Of a DNA stretch of 64,000 nucleotides, positions 29,246 to 38,923 are shown one piece after another. Below the pieces are notes generated by a model that worked only from the letters and a program-made list of their open reading frames with translations, was not told the DNA's origin and searched no databases. The DNA is from Acidobacteriota bacterium (GTDB taxonomy: Bacteria > Acidobacteriota > Aminicenantia > JBFLYD01). Where the stretch lies: assembly GCA_040756905.1 (NCBI GenBank), contig JBFLYD010000058.1, positions 1 to 64,000 on the forward strand. Direction: 5' to 3'. How positions within the stretch are numbered: position 1 is the first letter of the stretch; each line of letters begins with the position of its first letter. The position numbers and the translations under genes are program-made.

Positions 29246-31558
29246 ATGAAGGGAAAATTATTTCCAAAAATCTGTGATATTAGAACCTTATGGCAGGCAT
29301 GGAGAAGGGTTAAGGAAAAGGGTTCAAAAGGAGGAATAGATAGAATAACGCTTGAATCTTTTGAGAAAAATTTAGATAGGAATCTTCAATCTTTGGGTAT
29401 CTCATTAGAAAGAGAGACTTATATTCCTGAGCCTGTAAAAAGAATTTATATTCCAAAACATGATAAGCCTGAAGAAAAAAGAATAATTGCTTTGCCCAGC
29501 ATCAAGGATAAGATTGTCCAGGAGGCGGTTAAAATTGTTATAGAACCACTATTTGAACACATTTTTCTTGATTGTAGCTATGGTTATAGACCTGGTAAAG
29601 GTCCACAAAAAGCTATTCAAAAAGTCGAAGAATACATAAAAGAGGGAAGAACCTGGGCTTTTAGCTGTGATATAGACAATTTCTTTGATTCCATTGATCA
29701 CAATCTCCTGATTTCGTTATTTTCAAGAAGAATATGGGAAAAGAGCATCCTGAGGTTGGTTGAGCTATGGCTTAAAATGGGAGTTATTGACAGAGGTGTA
29801 TGGACTGATGTTGGAGAGGGGATTCCTCAGGGAAATGTTCTCTCCCCTCTTCTTTCTAACGTATATCTTCATCCTTTTGATCAAGAAATGACTAAGAGAG
29901 GATATTCTTTAATCAGATATGCAGATAATTTCACTGTTCTGGGCAAAAGCAGGGCGGAGGCAGTAGAAGCATTCAAGGATGCTCAGATATTTCTCCAAAA
30001 TCAGCTTTTCCTTCGACTCAATTTTGAGAATATTCCGATAAGAAGCATTCAAGATGGATTTATCTTTTTAGGATTTCTCTTCAAAGATAAAAGAAAGGCC
30101 ATTGCTGATAGCAAGATCTTAAAGATCCAAGAAAAAATAAAACAAATTCTTAGAGATCATGCCATCTCTGCAATGGATGAGCTGGTCGTTGATCTAAATG
30201 AATCAATTGAAGGATGGAAAAGATATTATATGGTTGGTGATGTTAAAACCCAATTTCAATTCCTCGATAATTTTCTATTCTACAATCTATCTGTTTTCTT
30301 AAAAAGAAAACAAGAATTTAAAGATAGGATAGATGAATTGAGAAGTTCTTTGAATAAGATGGAATTTTTTATTGAAAAATCTGCAGAAGAAAAGAAGAAA
30401 TTTTTGGAATTTTTAATTGCTCGGAGCGGAATCAAGAAAATTCCAGAAAAATCGGTTTCTATTATGCAGGAAGAAGATAAAACTCCTCTATCAGTTGAAA
30501 GGGTGGTTGAGAAAAAGAAAAAAGAGTATGAAAAGATTCTCTCGAAAGAAACAGAAATTCTAATTTCAGAACCTGGATCCTTTTTAGGAAAGACAAGTAG
30601 AAGAGTTGTTGTTAAACTAAAAGGGAAGAGAGTCTTAGAGATGCCATTTTTTAGGTTAAAAAATATAATAATTCTTTCTCAAGGAGTGGCTCTTTCATCT
30701 AATTTGATAAAATTTTGCTCAGAAAATGAAATTCCTATACATTTCCTGGATTCATACGGAAAACCATATGCTCAGATTTATTCACCGAGATTTCCACTTT
30801 TCAGAGTCAGTGCTCAGCAGCTTATAGCATCCAGAAATGAAAAAGGATTGCGTCTGGCGATATCCTTTGTGAAGGCAAAAATAAAAAATCAAATAAGTTT
30901 ATTAAAATACTATAATAAATATAAAAAGAGAAAGGAGATTGCTTTTCTTAATCAATGTAGTGAATCCATTAAGAAAATGACTTCCCTGTTAGAAGAGTTA
31001 AAAATTTTATCTAAAGAAAATGATTTTGAAAAAGTTAGATTAAAACTTTTTGCATTGGAGGGACAATCAGCTTCCCATTACTGGAATTTGATAAGAAATC
31101 TCCTTAGTTCTGAGGTTTATTTTGAAGGACGAGAAAGAAAAGGAGCAACTGATCTGGTTAATTCCTTATTGAACTACGGGTATGGAGTTTTATATTCAAG
31201 AATATTCGAAGCAATTATACTGGCTGGATTAAATCCTAATATTAGTTTCTTACATAAAGAACAGATTGGAAAACCAACCCTTGTTTTTGATTTAATTGAA
31301 GAATTTAGACAACCAGTAGTGGACAAAGCGGTTATCAAAATGATTAGAAGAAAGGAGAAGTTAGAAATGGATGGGACTGAACTAACTCAGGAAACAAGAA
31401 AAAGACTCGTTGAAGAAATTTTAAAAAGATTAAATTCAAAAATAAAATTTCAGGGCAAGATACTTACCCTTTTAGAAATAATAAAATACCAAGCTGATTC
31501 CATAGCTAAATTTTTAGAAAACAAAGTTTTTTATAAACCTTTTGTGGATAAATGGTAA
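29246..31558 (+). CDS. cas1: reverse transcriptase-Cas1 fusion
   Basis: 770 residues, preceded by GGGGG 7 bases before the ATG. Residues 1 to about 360 form a group-II-intron-type reverse transcriptase: SYGYRPGKG near 111, motif A CDIDNFFDSIDH with D142, motif B GIPQGNVLSPLLSN near 191-204, and the catalytic box YADN (residues 225-228) where YADD is usual. A coiled linker of about 80 residues follows. Residues about 440-770 are Cas1 with its metal ligands E605 (LEGQSASHYW), H670 (LHKEQIGKP) and D682/E685 (FDLIEEFR). RT-Cas1 proteins integrate spacers and can take them from RNA by copying it. There is no Cas6 domain at the N terminus. The change of the second Asp to Asn puts the RT activity in question; the integrase half looks intact. 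Confidence 0.93.
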   Translation: MKGKLFPKICDIRTLWQAWRRVKEKGSKGGIDRITLESFEKNLDRNLQSLGISLERETYIPEPVKRIYIPKHDKPEEKRIIALPSIKDKIVQEAVKIVIEPLFEHIFLDCSYGYRPGKGPQKAIQKVEEYIKEGRTWAFSCDIDNFFDSIDHNLLISLFSRRIWEKSILRLVELWLKMGVIDRGVWTDVGEGIPQGNVLSPLLSNVYLHPFDQEMTKRGYSLIRYADNFTVLGKSRAEAVEAFKDAQIFLQNQLFLRLNFENIPIRSIQDGFIFLGFLFKDKRKAIADSKILKIQEKIKQILRDHAISAMDELVVDLNESIEGWKRYYMVGDVKTQFQFLDNFLFYNLSVFLKRKQEFKDRIDELRSSLNKMEFFIEKSAEEKKKFLEFLIARSGIKKIPEKSVSIMQEEDKTPLSVERVVEKKKKEYEKILSKETEILISEPGSFLGKTSRRVVVKLKGKRVLEMPFFRLKNIIILSQGVALSSNLIKFCSENEIPIHFLDSYGKPYAQIYSPRFPLFRVSAQQLIASRNEKGLRLAISFVKAKIKNQISLLKYYNKYKKRKEIAFLNQCSESIKKMTSLLEELKILSKENDFEKVRLKLFALEGQSASHYWNLIRNLLSSEVYFEGRERKGATDLVNSLLNYGYGVLYSRIFEAIILAGLNPNISFLHKEQIGKPTLVFDLIEEFRQPVVDKAVIKMIRRKEKLEMDGTELTQETRKRLVEEILKRLNSKIKFQGKILTLLEIIKYQADSIAKFLENKVFYKPFVDKW

Positions 31559-31713
31559 ATTTTATTAGGATGTAAAAGTCAGATATAAAATTAAATATTT
31601 AGAAAAAAATCTTAAAAAAATAAGGAAATAAGAAGGAAAAGTAGAGATTGACAGGGGGTTTAATTTTTAATAATCTTGAAAAAAAGAAAATAGAAATGTA
31701 TAGGAGGAAGAGA

Positions 31714-33783
31714 GTGAGAAGAGAAGGGATTTCCTTTTTAAGCATATATCTATTTTTTTATTTATCTATTTCAATTCTTTATTCCAATGAAAAAGATATA
31801 ATTACAGAATTTCCAAAACCACTGGATGTATTTTTGGCAATTGATCAATCAGGAAGTATGAAATCTACTGATCCTAATGGAATAAGAATCTCTTCTGCAA
31901 AATATTTTGTAGATTTTTTAGCCTCTCAGAGGTCAGATTTTTTTAATCATCGAGTGGGAATAATAAATTTTGGAGATAGAGCTCCTGAAAATTTACAAGA
32001 AGAGATGCTTTTATTAAATGATATAGAGGGAAAAAAATTAAATGAGATAAAAAATTTTATAAAACCTATGGATTTGGGTAATACAAGCTTTATTTCTGCT
32101 TTAAAAAGGACATACGATGGTTTCAAAAAAGTAGGAGATTTAAAAGAAAGACAGAAGGCTTTAGTTTTTTTTACAGATGGAGAGCCTGATGACAAAAGAC
32201 GATGGACTAAAGAACAATATTTTTCTGAAATCAGGGATTTTGTTAATGAAAATTTTAAGGATTGTACCATATATGTGGTAGCTATAGATGTAAAAAATAC
32301 TTTTTGGGATAGAGATGAGATATATTGGAATGAAATCACAAAAAATAAAACATATAAAATATCCAAAATGGATGAAAAAGAATTAGAAAAACTTTATAGC
32401 TCTATTCTTCTTCAGCTCCTTAAATCTCCTGATATCCATTGGGATGAGATTCCAGGGGAAGGATTAGAAATAGAAATTGAGCCCTATCTTGAAAAAGTGA
32501 CTTTTTCGATTTTAAAGGAAAATCCAGATGTTAATCTTGTAATCATTCGCAATGATGGTAAAAAAGTTGAAAAATTCGACCCTGATACAAAATATTTTCC
32601 TGGAAAATACTCAGAAATTTATTCCATAGATGATCCCTTTCCAGGAAATTGGAGATACAAAATTGAGAAAGGAAAAGGGAAAGTCGAGGTTGGAAAAGCC
32701 ATTATTCCAGTTGAGGTTAGACTGATATCTCCTTATTCTCCCTTTCCTCAAGGGAAAGAAATTGAAATTAAAGCGAGTTTTTTGAAGAGAGATAAAAGTA
32801 TTGTTAAAGAAAATCCAGCATACAGGCTTTGGCTTGGGGCAAAGATAATAAATCCAAAAGAAGAAGAGGAATTTATAGAGTTTCTCAATAAGAGCCCTGG
32901 AATTTATATTGGAAAGAAATCCATTGTTGCTTCTCAAATTGGGAGATATACCATAGAAACCACGATGAAGGGAGGTAATTTAGTTATTTCTCAAAAAAAG
33001 ATAGAAGTTTCAGTAGAACCTATTCCATATTTGGATGATATGAAACCACTTGAATATTCAAAAATAGCTCTTTCTAAGGATATTAAAGTTGAGGCAAAGC
33101 TGAAAAAAGAGGGGACGGATGTAAATCCTTCTGATGTATTTATCGATGATCCAAATAGTCTTATTTTTGTACAAATCTCAGATTTTTCAGAAAGAATAAT
33201 AAAATCAATACCTCTAAAACAAGTAAAAAACTTAAATAAATTTGAAGGAATATTTTTTAAAAAAGAGTTCCATAATAAAGGAACTTTCAAACTTATTTTC
33301 CAACTTAGTGGAAATCTAAAAACTGGCGTTCGATACAAAGCTTATCCAGAGGAGGTAATATTCATTAAAAGAATGACCTTTATAGATTTCTTTATGTATA
33401 GATGGTATTTTTTAATTGTTTTCAGTTTTCTTTTATTAATTATTTGGGATTGGAGCCGCATTCTAAGGGAAAACGAGTGGTGGTTATGGAGATTTAGTCT
33501 TCCTAAACTTTCTGGCGAGATTGAAATAAAAGAGCATGATAAAGAGCCATTAATTTATTATTTGTATGGAAAAAGAAAGTTTGATATAGGAAAAAGAGTT
33601 GGAATGAAATGTGGATATATTGCAGCAGTGTGGAGAAAGACAGAAGAAGGACTAAAGAAACCCATTCCAAAAATTCGATATAGCTCTACTCTAAAGATAA
33701 AGAAATTCGATGAGGAAAAAGAGTTAGAAGATCGAGACAGTGTTACCATAAAAGAAAAATTTCTTTTAGAATATAGAAGTTAA
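31714..33783 (+). CDS. membrane-anchored vWA-domain protein
   Basis: 689 residues from GTG 31714, chosen because AGGAGG at 31702-31707 lies 6 bases ahead and the protein then opens with a clear signal peptide or anchor (FLSIYLFFYLSISIL). A von Willebrand A domain follows (about 35-240) with a complete MIDAS: D44-x-S46-x-S48 in AIDQSGSM, the Thr in LGNTSF and the Asp in FFTDGEPDD. Several beta-rich extracytoplasmic repeats fill about 260-550. One transmembrane helix near 560-582 (WYFLIVFSFLLLIIWDW) then leads to a cytosolic tail of about 110 residues. The next gene, 31 bases on, is a tubulin-like protein, and the two probably act together. The function is unknown. Confidence 0.8.
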   Translation: MRREGISFLSIYLFFYLSISILYSNEKDIITEFPKPLDVFLAIDQSGSMKSTDPNGIRISSAKYFVDFLASQRSDFFNHRVGIINFGDRAPENLQEEMLLLNDIEGKKLNEIKNFIKPMDLGNTSFISALKRTYDGFKKVGDLKERQKALVFFTDGEPDDKRRWTKEQYFSEIRDFVNENFKDCTIYVVAIDVKNTFWDRDEIYWNEITKNKTYKISKMDEKELEKLYSSILLQLLKSPDIHWDEIPGEGLEIEIEPYLEKVTFSILKENPDVNLVIIRNDGKKVEKFDPDTKYFPGKYSEIYSIDDPFPGNWRYKIEKGKGKVEVGKAIIPVEVRLISPYSPFPQGKEIEIKASFLKRDKSIVKENPAYRLWLGAKIINPKEEEEFIEFLNKSPGIYIGKKSIVASQIGRYTIETTMKGGNLVISQKKIEVSVEPIPYLDDMKPLEYSKIALSKDIKVEAKLKKEGTDVNPSDVFIDDPNSLIFVQISDFSERIIKSIPLKQVKNLNKFEGIFFKKEFHNKGTFKLIFQLSGNLKTGVRYKAYPEEVIFIKRMTFIDFFMYRWYFLIVFSFLLLIIWDWSRILRENEWWLWRFSLPKLSGEIEIKEHDKEPLIYYLYGKRKFDIGKRVGMKCGYIAAVWRKTEEGLKKPIPKIRYSSTLKIKKFDEEKELEDRDSVTIKEKFLLEYRS

Positions 33784-33814
33784 CTTTTTTAAAATTTCAA
33801 TGAGGAGGTAAAAG

Positions 33815-36800
33815 ATGTTTCCAGCAATTGTCATAGGATTAGGTGGTACAGGTAAATGGCTTATAACTGACTTAAAAAAGAATATCCTGGAAGCTAACAA
33901 TGGAATAATGCCTGAAAATATCTCTCTCCTTGCCTTTGACCTTGTTGGTCAGGAAACCCCTCGAATTGAGAGATTCCTTTTCGAAAGAGGAAGAAAACAG
34001 GTATTCTCCTTAAATTATGAAGGAGGGCCCGAATTTTGCAATTTCAGTGGAATGTGGGCTATGCCTATTTTTGATATTGCCGATGGAAAAGGCATGGAAT
34101 GGCCATATATTTACAAATGGCTAAAAGAAGATGATGCAAAGAGCTACAATCTATCAAGAGAGGAAATAAATAATATTACAGGGGCAGGACAAAGACGACA
34201 GACAAGTCGAGATTCCCTGTTCTTGAATATGGAAAATATCTACAACAAAGTTAGAGATGCAATTTTTAGGATAGGAGGTTTACTTCCAATAGGCAATGAA
34301 GGAAAGCCTACTCAGGAAATACAAGTTTTTATTGTAAATTCCATTGCAGGAGGAACAGGCTGTGGAACTTTTTTAGATTTTATTTACCTTATTCACAACG
34401 CAATAATTGATAGAGGAGAAGAACAAACCCCAGCAAGAATTACAGCTTTTTTGGTTATTCCCAGAGGATTTGAAGCTGTGGCTATTACTGAAAGAAGTGA
34501 AGTATCCATGGATTCAATGGAAAAGAATTGTTTTGCTGCATTTCGCGAATTGCACCGTCATCTTTTTAATCCCGATATAAAAATCGATTACAGTGATAGC
34601 CTTAAAAATGTCAATGCAGGGAAGGTTCGTCTGTTCTCTCTATGCTATTTTATAGATGGAACCAAAATAGGAGGAGAGGCTGGAAGTAAAATAAAACATT
34701 ATATGGGAATAATTCCTGCTATTGCTGATTATGTTTTCCTACATTTGAAAGAGGATTCGAGTCCTCAGACTTATCTCACCAATGTTGTTCGTCATCTTGG
34801 TGAATTTATCGCTCAATCAGCAAATAATCCTATCCAGGCTCCTATATACAGCACTTTTGGAATTTATCGATATATTTTTGATGTGCAAGAAGTAATTCAG
34901 ACTTTTGCTCATAAACTTGCTTCAGATGTTCTTTCTTTTTTCCTTTTACCGAGCTCTAAGGGTTCTACAGAAATAAAGAGTGAAGCTCAGGATTTTCTCG
35001 GAAGCCCGGCCAATACACCCTTTAATAGAAATCTTGTCAAATATCTTGTGGAGCATCCAGGAGATATAAGGCCAACAAAGGATATACTTTTTAGATATAT
35101 AGAGCTTGGATCTAAGGGAGAGGATATTTCTCTACCCAAATTGAGATTAGAAGATATCCCAGTTAAAATAATTTTTAGAAGACCGATAGAAGAGATAGAG
35201 AAGATGATACAAGAAAGAATTCATAAGAATTTAGGAGAAGAAAGCGATAAATGCACTCCAAAAAGTACTCAAAGATCATACTATGGAGTGCTCAATTATT
35301 ATTTTGAGCTCCATTTAAGGAAATTCTCTGAAATTTTAAAGAAAAATATTATAAATATTCTGGAAGAAGGGGATAGAAAAGGTTCAATTGATCATGCTAA
35401 AAAATTTCTTGATGATCTTGTTTCTTTTTTAAATATTTTTCTTGATTCCATAAAAACTCAGTATGATGGCTTGAATATCCCTGATAAAATCCGTTTTTCT
35501 ACTCAAAAAGCATCTGAGTTTAAAGTTAGAAACAGTCAAAAAAAATATCGAAATGAAATGAAAATTCTTGCAGAATATCGCCAGAATGAATTAGTGATGA
35601 AATATGTGGTTAAAATCGCTGGAGAGCAGCTTGAGTTATGCAGAAATTTATACAATCAGATTGAAAATTGGATAGAAACTTTCAAAGAAGGAAAGAAATA
35701 CATTGAAAATGCGTATAGAGAGCATTTAGAAGTTCGCATAGATAAGAAAGCTATAAAAATTAGGGAATATGTCACAGAACCAGATGATGAATACGAAAAT
35801 AAGCTTTATCAATTGATATTTCAGAAACAAGAACCTTTAGACCTCTTTCAGAAAATGCTTTATAAGAAACTTCCCCATCCAAATTTTGATGAGATAATTA
35901 GAACCTTTAAGTGGGAATTTGACATTCCAGAAGAGCCTCTTAACGCTCTTTCATGCCTTCTCCCTGCCCAATTTTCTCCCTGGAAAGAACTAAAAGAAAA
36001 ACCCATAGAATGGAACTATGTCTTTGTAGATAATTTCTTAAGGCTTGGCAAATTTCAAGATTTAAAAAATATATCCATAATGGACATTTTAGTTTTTAAA
36101 AACATTGAGGTTGATTCTTTTGCATCTGAGATTGAACGAAAATCTACTCCTTTGGCTGATTTTTCCTCAATAGAGCAACAAAGAGGAGAACTCGGTGCAG
36201 GAGCTACAAGGGTTACCTCTGATAATATTCAAGTCTTTGCTGAATGGAATGTTTCTCCACCTGGCAAGGATTTTGCAGATAGGCTTGCAAAAAAATTTCA
36301 AAATAAACCTTCTTTTCATGACTTACATCAGATAATTCGATGGGAAATGAAGCATTTTATCAAAATGAGGGGATTTCCTAACCTTATGGCCACTGAAATT
36401 CCTTATAGAAATCATTATAATCAACTAATTAAAAGAAGATTAAGAGTTACACCTCTTCACATATTCCTTGCCGAGAAGAATGCTTCTGGATATGAGATCA
36501 AGTTAGAGTCGGTTTTGGGAGAAAAGGTGAGGTCTTTAAATCCTCGAATAGTAAATTTACTTGAAGAAGAAAGGTTTTTGAAAACTTTTACATTAGCATG
36601 GTTTTTCGATATTCTTCCAAAGCAATACAGAAATCGCAAAAACATTTATGTTTACCCCATTGAGATTAAAGGAAAAGTGGAAGAAGCTCAATTTGAAGAG
36701 GATTTGGTTTCTACTCTTGAAAAACTTCTCTTTTCGGAAGATCCATTGATTCAAGAGGTAAAAAAGGATATTGAGAAAAAAACAGATGAAATAGATAAAT

Positions 36801-36949
36801 CAAAGGCAAAAAATCCAGTGGCTTATTCAAAAGAACTAAAAGAAAAATTTAAGAGTATGGAAATAAGTCCAGAAGAGTCTCCAGAAAATGACCTCATGAG
36901 GGTAATGAAAATAATATTGTGGGAACATGCCCAGGTATTTGAAAAGTGA
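33815..36949 (+). CDS. large tubulin-like GTPase (Tubulin_2/FtsZ-like family)
   Basis: 1044 residues with GAGGAGG before the ATG. The first 430 residues carry the tubulin/FtsZ fold. The N-terminal nucleotide strand-loop is MFPAIVIGLGGTGKW, and the signature loop is NSIAGGTGCGTFLDF (GGTGCGT at 179-185), the counterpart of GGGTGTG in FtsZ. SEVSMDSMEKNCFAAFREL near 230 fits the helix after it. The remaining 600 residues are mostly helical and charged with no known motif. Large bacterial tubulin-like proteins of this type often lie beside vWA genes, as here, and have been proposed to act in membrane remodelling. That role is inference from literature memory. There is no FtsZ C-terminal peptide. 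Confidence 0.78.
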   Translation: MFPAIVIGLGGTGKWLITDLKKNILEANNGIMPENISLLAFDLVGQETPRIERFLFERGRKQVFSLNYEGGPEFCNFSGMWAMPIFDIADGKGMEWPYIYKWLKEDDAKSYNLSREEINNITGAGQRRQTSRDSLFLNMENIYNKVRDAIFRIGGLLPIGNEGKPTQEIQVFIVNSIAGGTGCGTFLDFIYLIHNAIIDRGEEQTPARITAFLVIPRGFEAVAITERSEVSMDSMEKNCFAAFRELHRHLFNPDIKIDYSDSLKNVNAGKVRLFSLCYFIDGTKIGGEAGSKIKHYMGIIPAIADYVFLHLKEDSSPQTYLTNVVRHLGEFIAQSANNPIQAPIYSTFGIYRYIFDVQEVIQTFAHKLASDVLSFFLLPSSKGSTEIKSEAQDFLGSPANTPFNRNLVKYLVEHPGDIRPTKDILFRYIELGSKGEDISLPKLRLEDIPVKIIFRRPIEEIEKMIQERIHKNLGEESDKCTPKSTQRSYYGVLNYYFELHLRKFSEILKKNIINILEEGDRKGSIDHAKKFLDDLVSFLNIFLDSIKTQYDGLNIPDKIRFSTQKASEFKVRNSQKKYRNEMKILAEYRQNELVMKYVVKIAGEQLELCRNLYNQIENWIETFKEGKKYIENAYREHLEVRIDKKAIKIREYVTEPDDEYENKLYQLIFQKQEPLDLFQKMLYKKLPHPNFDEIIRTFKWEFDIPEEPLNALSCLLPAQFSPWKELKEKPIEWNYVFVDNFLRLGKFQDLKNISIMDILVFKNIEVDSFASEIERKSTPLADFSSIEQQRGELGAGATRVTSDNIQVFAEWNVSPPGKDFADRLAKKFQNKPSFHDLHQIIRWEMKHFIKMRGFPNLMATEIPYRNHYNQLIKRRLRVTPLHIFLAEKNASGYEIKLESVLGEKVRSLNPRIVNLLEEERFLKTFTLAWFFDILPKQYRNRKNIYVYPIEIKGKVEEAQFEEDLVSTLEKLLFSEDPLIQEVKKDIEKKTDEIDKSKAKNPVAYSKELKEKFKSMEISPEESPENDLMRVMKIILWEHAQVFEK

Positions 36950-37015
36950 TAAAAAAGGGTCAATATTCAGTGTAAATTTATAAGATATAAAAGAATCATT
37001 AAAGGAATTGAACGA

Positions 37016-37465
37016 ATGATTTGGTATTTTGCTTATGGGTCAAATATGAAACAATCGAGATTAGAGGAGCGAGTGAAAAGAAAGGGTTTAATTTGGAAGG
37101 TAGGATTTCTTGAGAATTACCATCTTTGTTTTAATAAAGTTAAAGGAGATGGTTCTGGATATGCTAATATAGAGGTTAAAGAAGGTAGTAAGATATGGGG
37201 CGTATTGTATCAATTAAGTAATGAAGAAATAAAACTGCTTGATAAGTACGAAGGGGTTCCCGATCATTATAATAGAGTTTCAAAAGAAATTTGCACAACA
37301 GAAGGTAGTTATAATGCCGAGGTATATATAGCTAATCCGGATATGATCGATGATAATCTACTGCCAAAACGTGATTATTTGGGTTATTTAATAGATGGAG
37401 CAACCGAGCATAATTTGCCGAAAGAATATATTATTTATTTAAAAAGTTTTAAGACGTTTGATTAA
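37016..37465 (+). CDS. gamma-glutamylcyclotransferase-like (AIG2/GGCT family) protein
   Basis: 149 residues with the family opening WYFAYGSNMKQSRLEER (the YGSN substrate loop near residues 6-9). The catalytic Glu is in LLDKYEGVPDHYNR near 76-89, and SKEICTTEG and YIANPD follow. Enzymes of this fold cyclise gamma-glutamyl amines or peptides to 5-oxoproline. The true substrate here is unknown. It is a single gene, 67 bases after the tubulin-like gene and unrelated to it in function as far as I can tell. It begins a stretch of accessory and broken genes. Confidence 0.8.
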   Translation: MIWYFAYGSNMKQSRLEERVKRKGLIWKVGFLENYHLCFNKVKGDGSGYANIEVKEGSKIWGVLYQLSNEEIKLLDKYEGVPDHYNRVSKEICTTEGSYNAEVYIANPDMIDDNLLPKRDYLGYLIDGATEHNLPKEYIIYLKSFKTFD

Positions 37466-37474
37466 AGGCTGTAG

Positions 37475-37567
37475 ATGAAAATTCTTTTGGTTGAGCCCAG
37501 TTTTCCAATACTACCTAAAAGCAAAAAATCATAGTAATTTCTTACGCAGGAACTTGACACTTTTTTG
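37475..37567 (+). pseudogene. N-terminal remnant of a B12-binding radical SAM protein
   Basis: The ATG at 37475 gives MKILLVEPSFPILPKSKKS and then a stop. Moving one frame after the AAAGC codon boundary restores KAKNHSNFL, so the joined text resembles the start of cobalamin-binding-domain radical SAM proteins (MKILLVEP.FPIP.KSKNH..FLP). Nothing further of that protein is present; the next gene starts at 37599. I read it as a frameshifted stub left by a deletion. Confidence 0.45.
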
Positions 37568-37598
37568 ATTTTAGATATAACATTTAAAAATAATAATT

Positions 37599-38591
37599 AT
37601 GTCAAAGGAAATTAGAGCTGAGTTAATCAAAGAGATTGAAAATAAGCAGTCTTCCAAAGTCATAGCTTATATTACCGGGGACAGACCTCCATTTACTACC
37701 CAAATTGCCGATGATGCTGTCAGAGTTATCATGTGGCATCTCGATAGTATAGGGATAAACAGAAAGATTGATTTATTCCTTTATAGCCGTGGGGGTGATA
37801 TGGTAGCTCCTCTACGGATTGTAAGATTGATTAGAGAACACTGCGAGGTTTTTAGTGTTTTAATACCTTATCGTGCTCATAGTGCTGCTACCTCAATCGC
37901 TTTAGGTGCAGATGAAATTGTGATGGGCAAATTAGGCGAACTTAGCCCAGTAGATCCCACAACTGTTCACCCTTTTAATCCTCAGGATCCTACCAACCCG
38001 CAGCAAAAGATTCCCATCAGCGTTGAGGATGTTACTTCTTATTTGTTTTTAGCAAAAGAAAAGGCAGGAATTAGGGATGAGCAAATGGTAAGCATATTTA
38101 ATGAATTAGCTAATAAAATTAATCCCTTAGCTTTAGGCAATATTTATAGAGCTTATAGAATGGCTAGATCTCTAACAGAGAAATTACTCGGTCTCCACAT
38201 GGATATCCATAAAGAAAAAAGCAAAATTGAAACGATAGTTCAGAATTTAACAGAAAAACTTTGCATTCATGGCTATTTAATTTCTCGGACAGAGGCGGAA
38301 AAAGAAATTGGGCTAAATATTATTAAACCAGATGAGAAATTGGAGACATTAATGTGGACTCTATATGAGGAATACGAAAAGGAAATGAAACTTAATCAAC
38401 CATTTGATCCATTAGAGATACTAAAAGATGAAAAAGTCAGCTCATTTTCTTATTATGGTTCTTACATCGAAAGTGCTTACGGCTCGGACGGATTCCTTTT
38501 TAATGCGGAAATAAGGCGGATAGAACAAGTCCCAGGACAAATTCAAGCTGCAGTCAATATAAAACCTATTGGTTGGTGTAGGATTAATTAA
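37599..38591 (+). CDS. SDH_sah-type serine protease-like protein (ClpP/SppA fold)
   Basis: 330 residues. The core (about 20-130) follows the ClpP/crotonase fold. LFLYSRGGDMVAPLRIVRLIRE near 60-81 holds the oxyanion strand. PYRAHSAATSIALGADEIVMG near 90-110 holds the nucleophile Ser (the HSAATS segment), and GELSPVDPT near 113 closes the site. This matches the SDH_sah family (serine dehydrogenase proteinase-like, PF01972), membrane-free relatives of SppA. The remaining residues are helical. Its natural substrate is unknown. The 15-base gap to the next gene suggests a shared transcript. Confidence 0.75.
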   Translation: MSKEIRAELIKEIENKQSSKVIAYITGDRPPFTTQIADDAVRVIMWHLDSIGINRKIDLFLYSRGGDMVAPLRIVRLIREHCEVFSVLIPYRAHSAATSIALGADEIVMGKLGELSPVDPTTVHPFNPQDPTNPQQKIPISVEDVTSYLFLAKEKAGIRDEQMVSIFNELANKINPLALGNIYRAYRMARSLTEKLLGLHMDIHKEKSKIETIVQNLTEKLCIHGYLISRTEAEKEIGLNIIKPDEKLETLMWTLYEEYEKEMKLNQPFDPLEILKDEKVSSFSYYGSYIESAYGSDGFLFNAEIRRIEQVPGQIQAAVNIKPIGWCRIN

Positions 38592-38605
38592 GACGAGGTG
38601 AAAAA

Positions 38606-38923
38606 ATGGAACTTTCTACATCTTCTATAAAAAAAGAAACTTTGAACTATGGGTTTTTAATAAGACCGTCGAGTTACTTTCGTGCTATTCAAAGGCAATT
38701 GAACATTGAACTGTTATTGGTTCCAGGGATTACTTATTCCATACCCTGGTGTAAGGAAGATACTATATTAATTCCTGCTGAAATCCCAGAAGTTATCAAA
38801 ACTGCCAAAATAGCAGAAGAACCAGTTGTAATTGGAGAGGAATCTATTAATTGGCTAAAACTTGCTGAAAGTGCATTCAAATTCTGGGATAATGAAACTG
38901 ATGAAATATGGAATGACCTATAA
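38606..38923 (+). CDS. small protein upstream of a PemK/MazF toxin, possible antitoxin
   Basis: 105 residues with a GAGGTG site 8 bases before the ATG. There is no recognised domain. A central beta pattern (NIELLLVPGITYSIPWCKEDTILIPAEIPEVI) is followed by acidic helices ending NETDEIWNDL. The end overlaps the toxin gene, and the acidic C-terminal half is what an antitoxin wrapping a MazF-type toxin would have. The name rests on position only. An alternative is that it belongs with the SDH_sah gene 15 bases upstream. Confidence 0.55.
   Translation: MELSTSSIKKETLNYGFLIRPSSYFRAIQRQLNIELLLVPGITYSIPWCKEDTILIPAEIPEVIKTAKIAEEPVVIGEESINWLKLAESAFKFWDNETDEIWNDL

Noticed and set aside
29246-30330. Group II intron.
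   Set aside because: The reverse transcriptase is joined in frame to Cas1, and no intron ribozyme domain or intron boundaries are seen around it.
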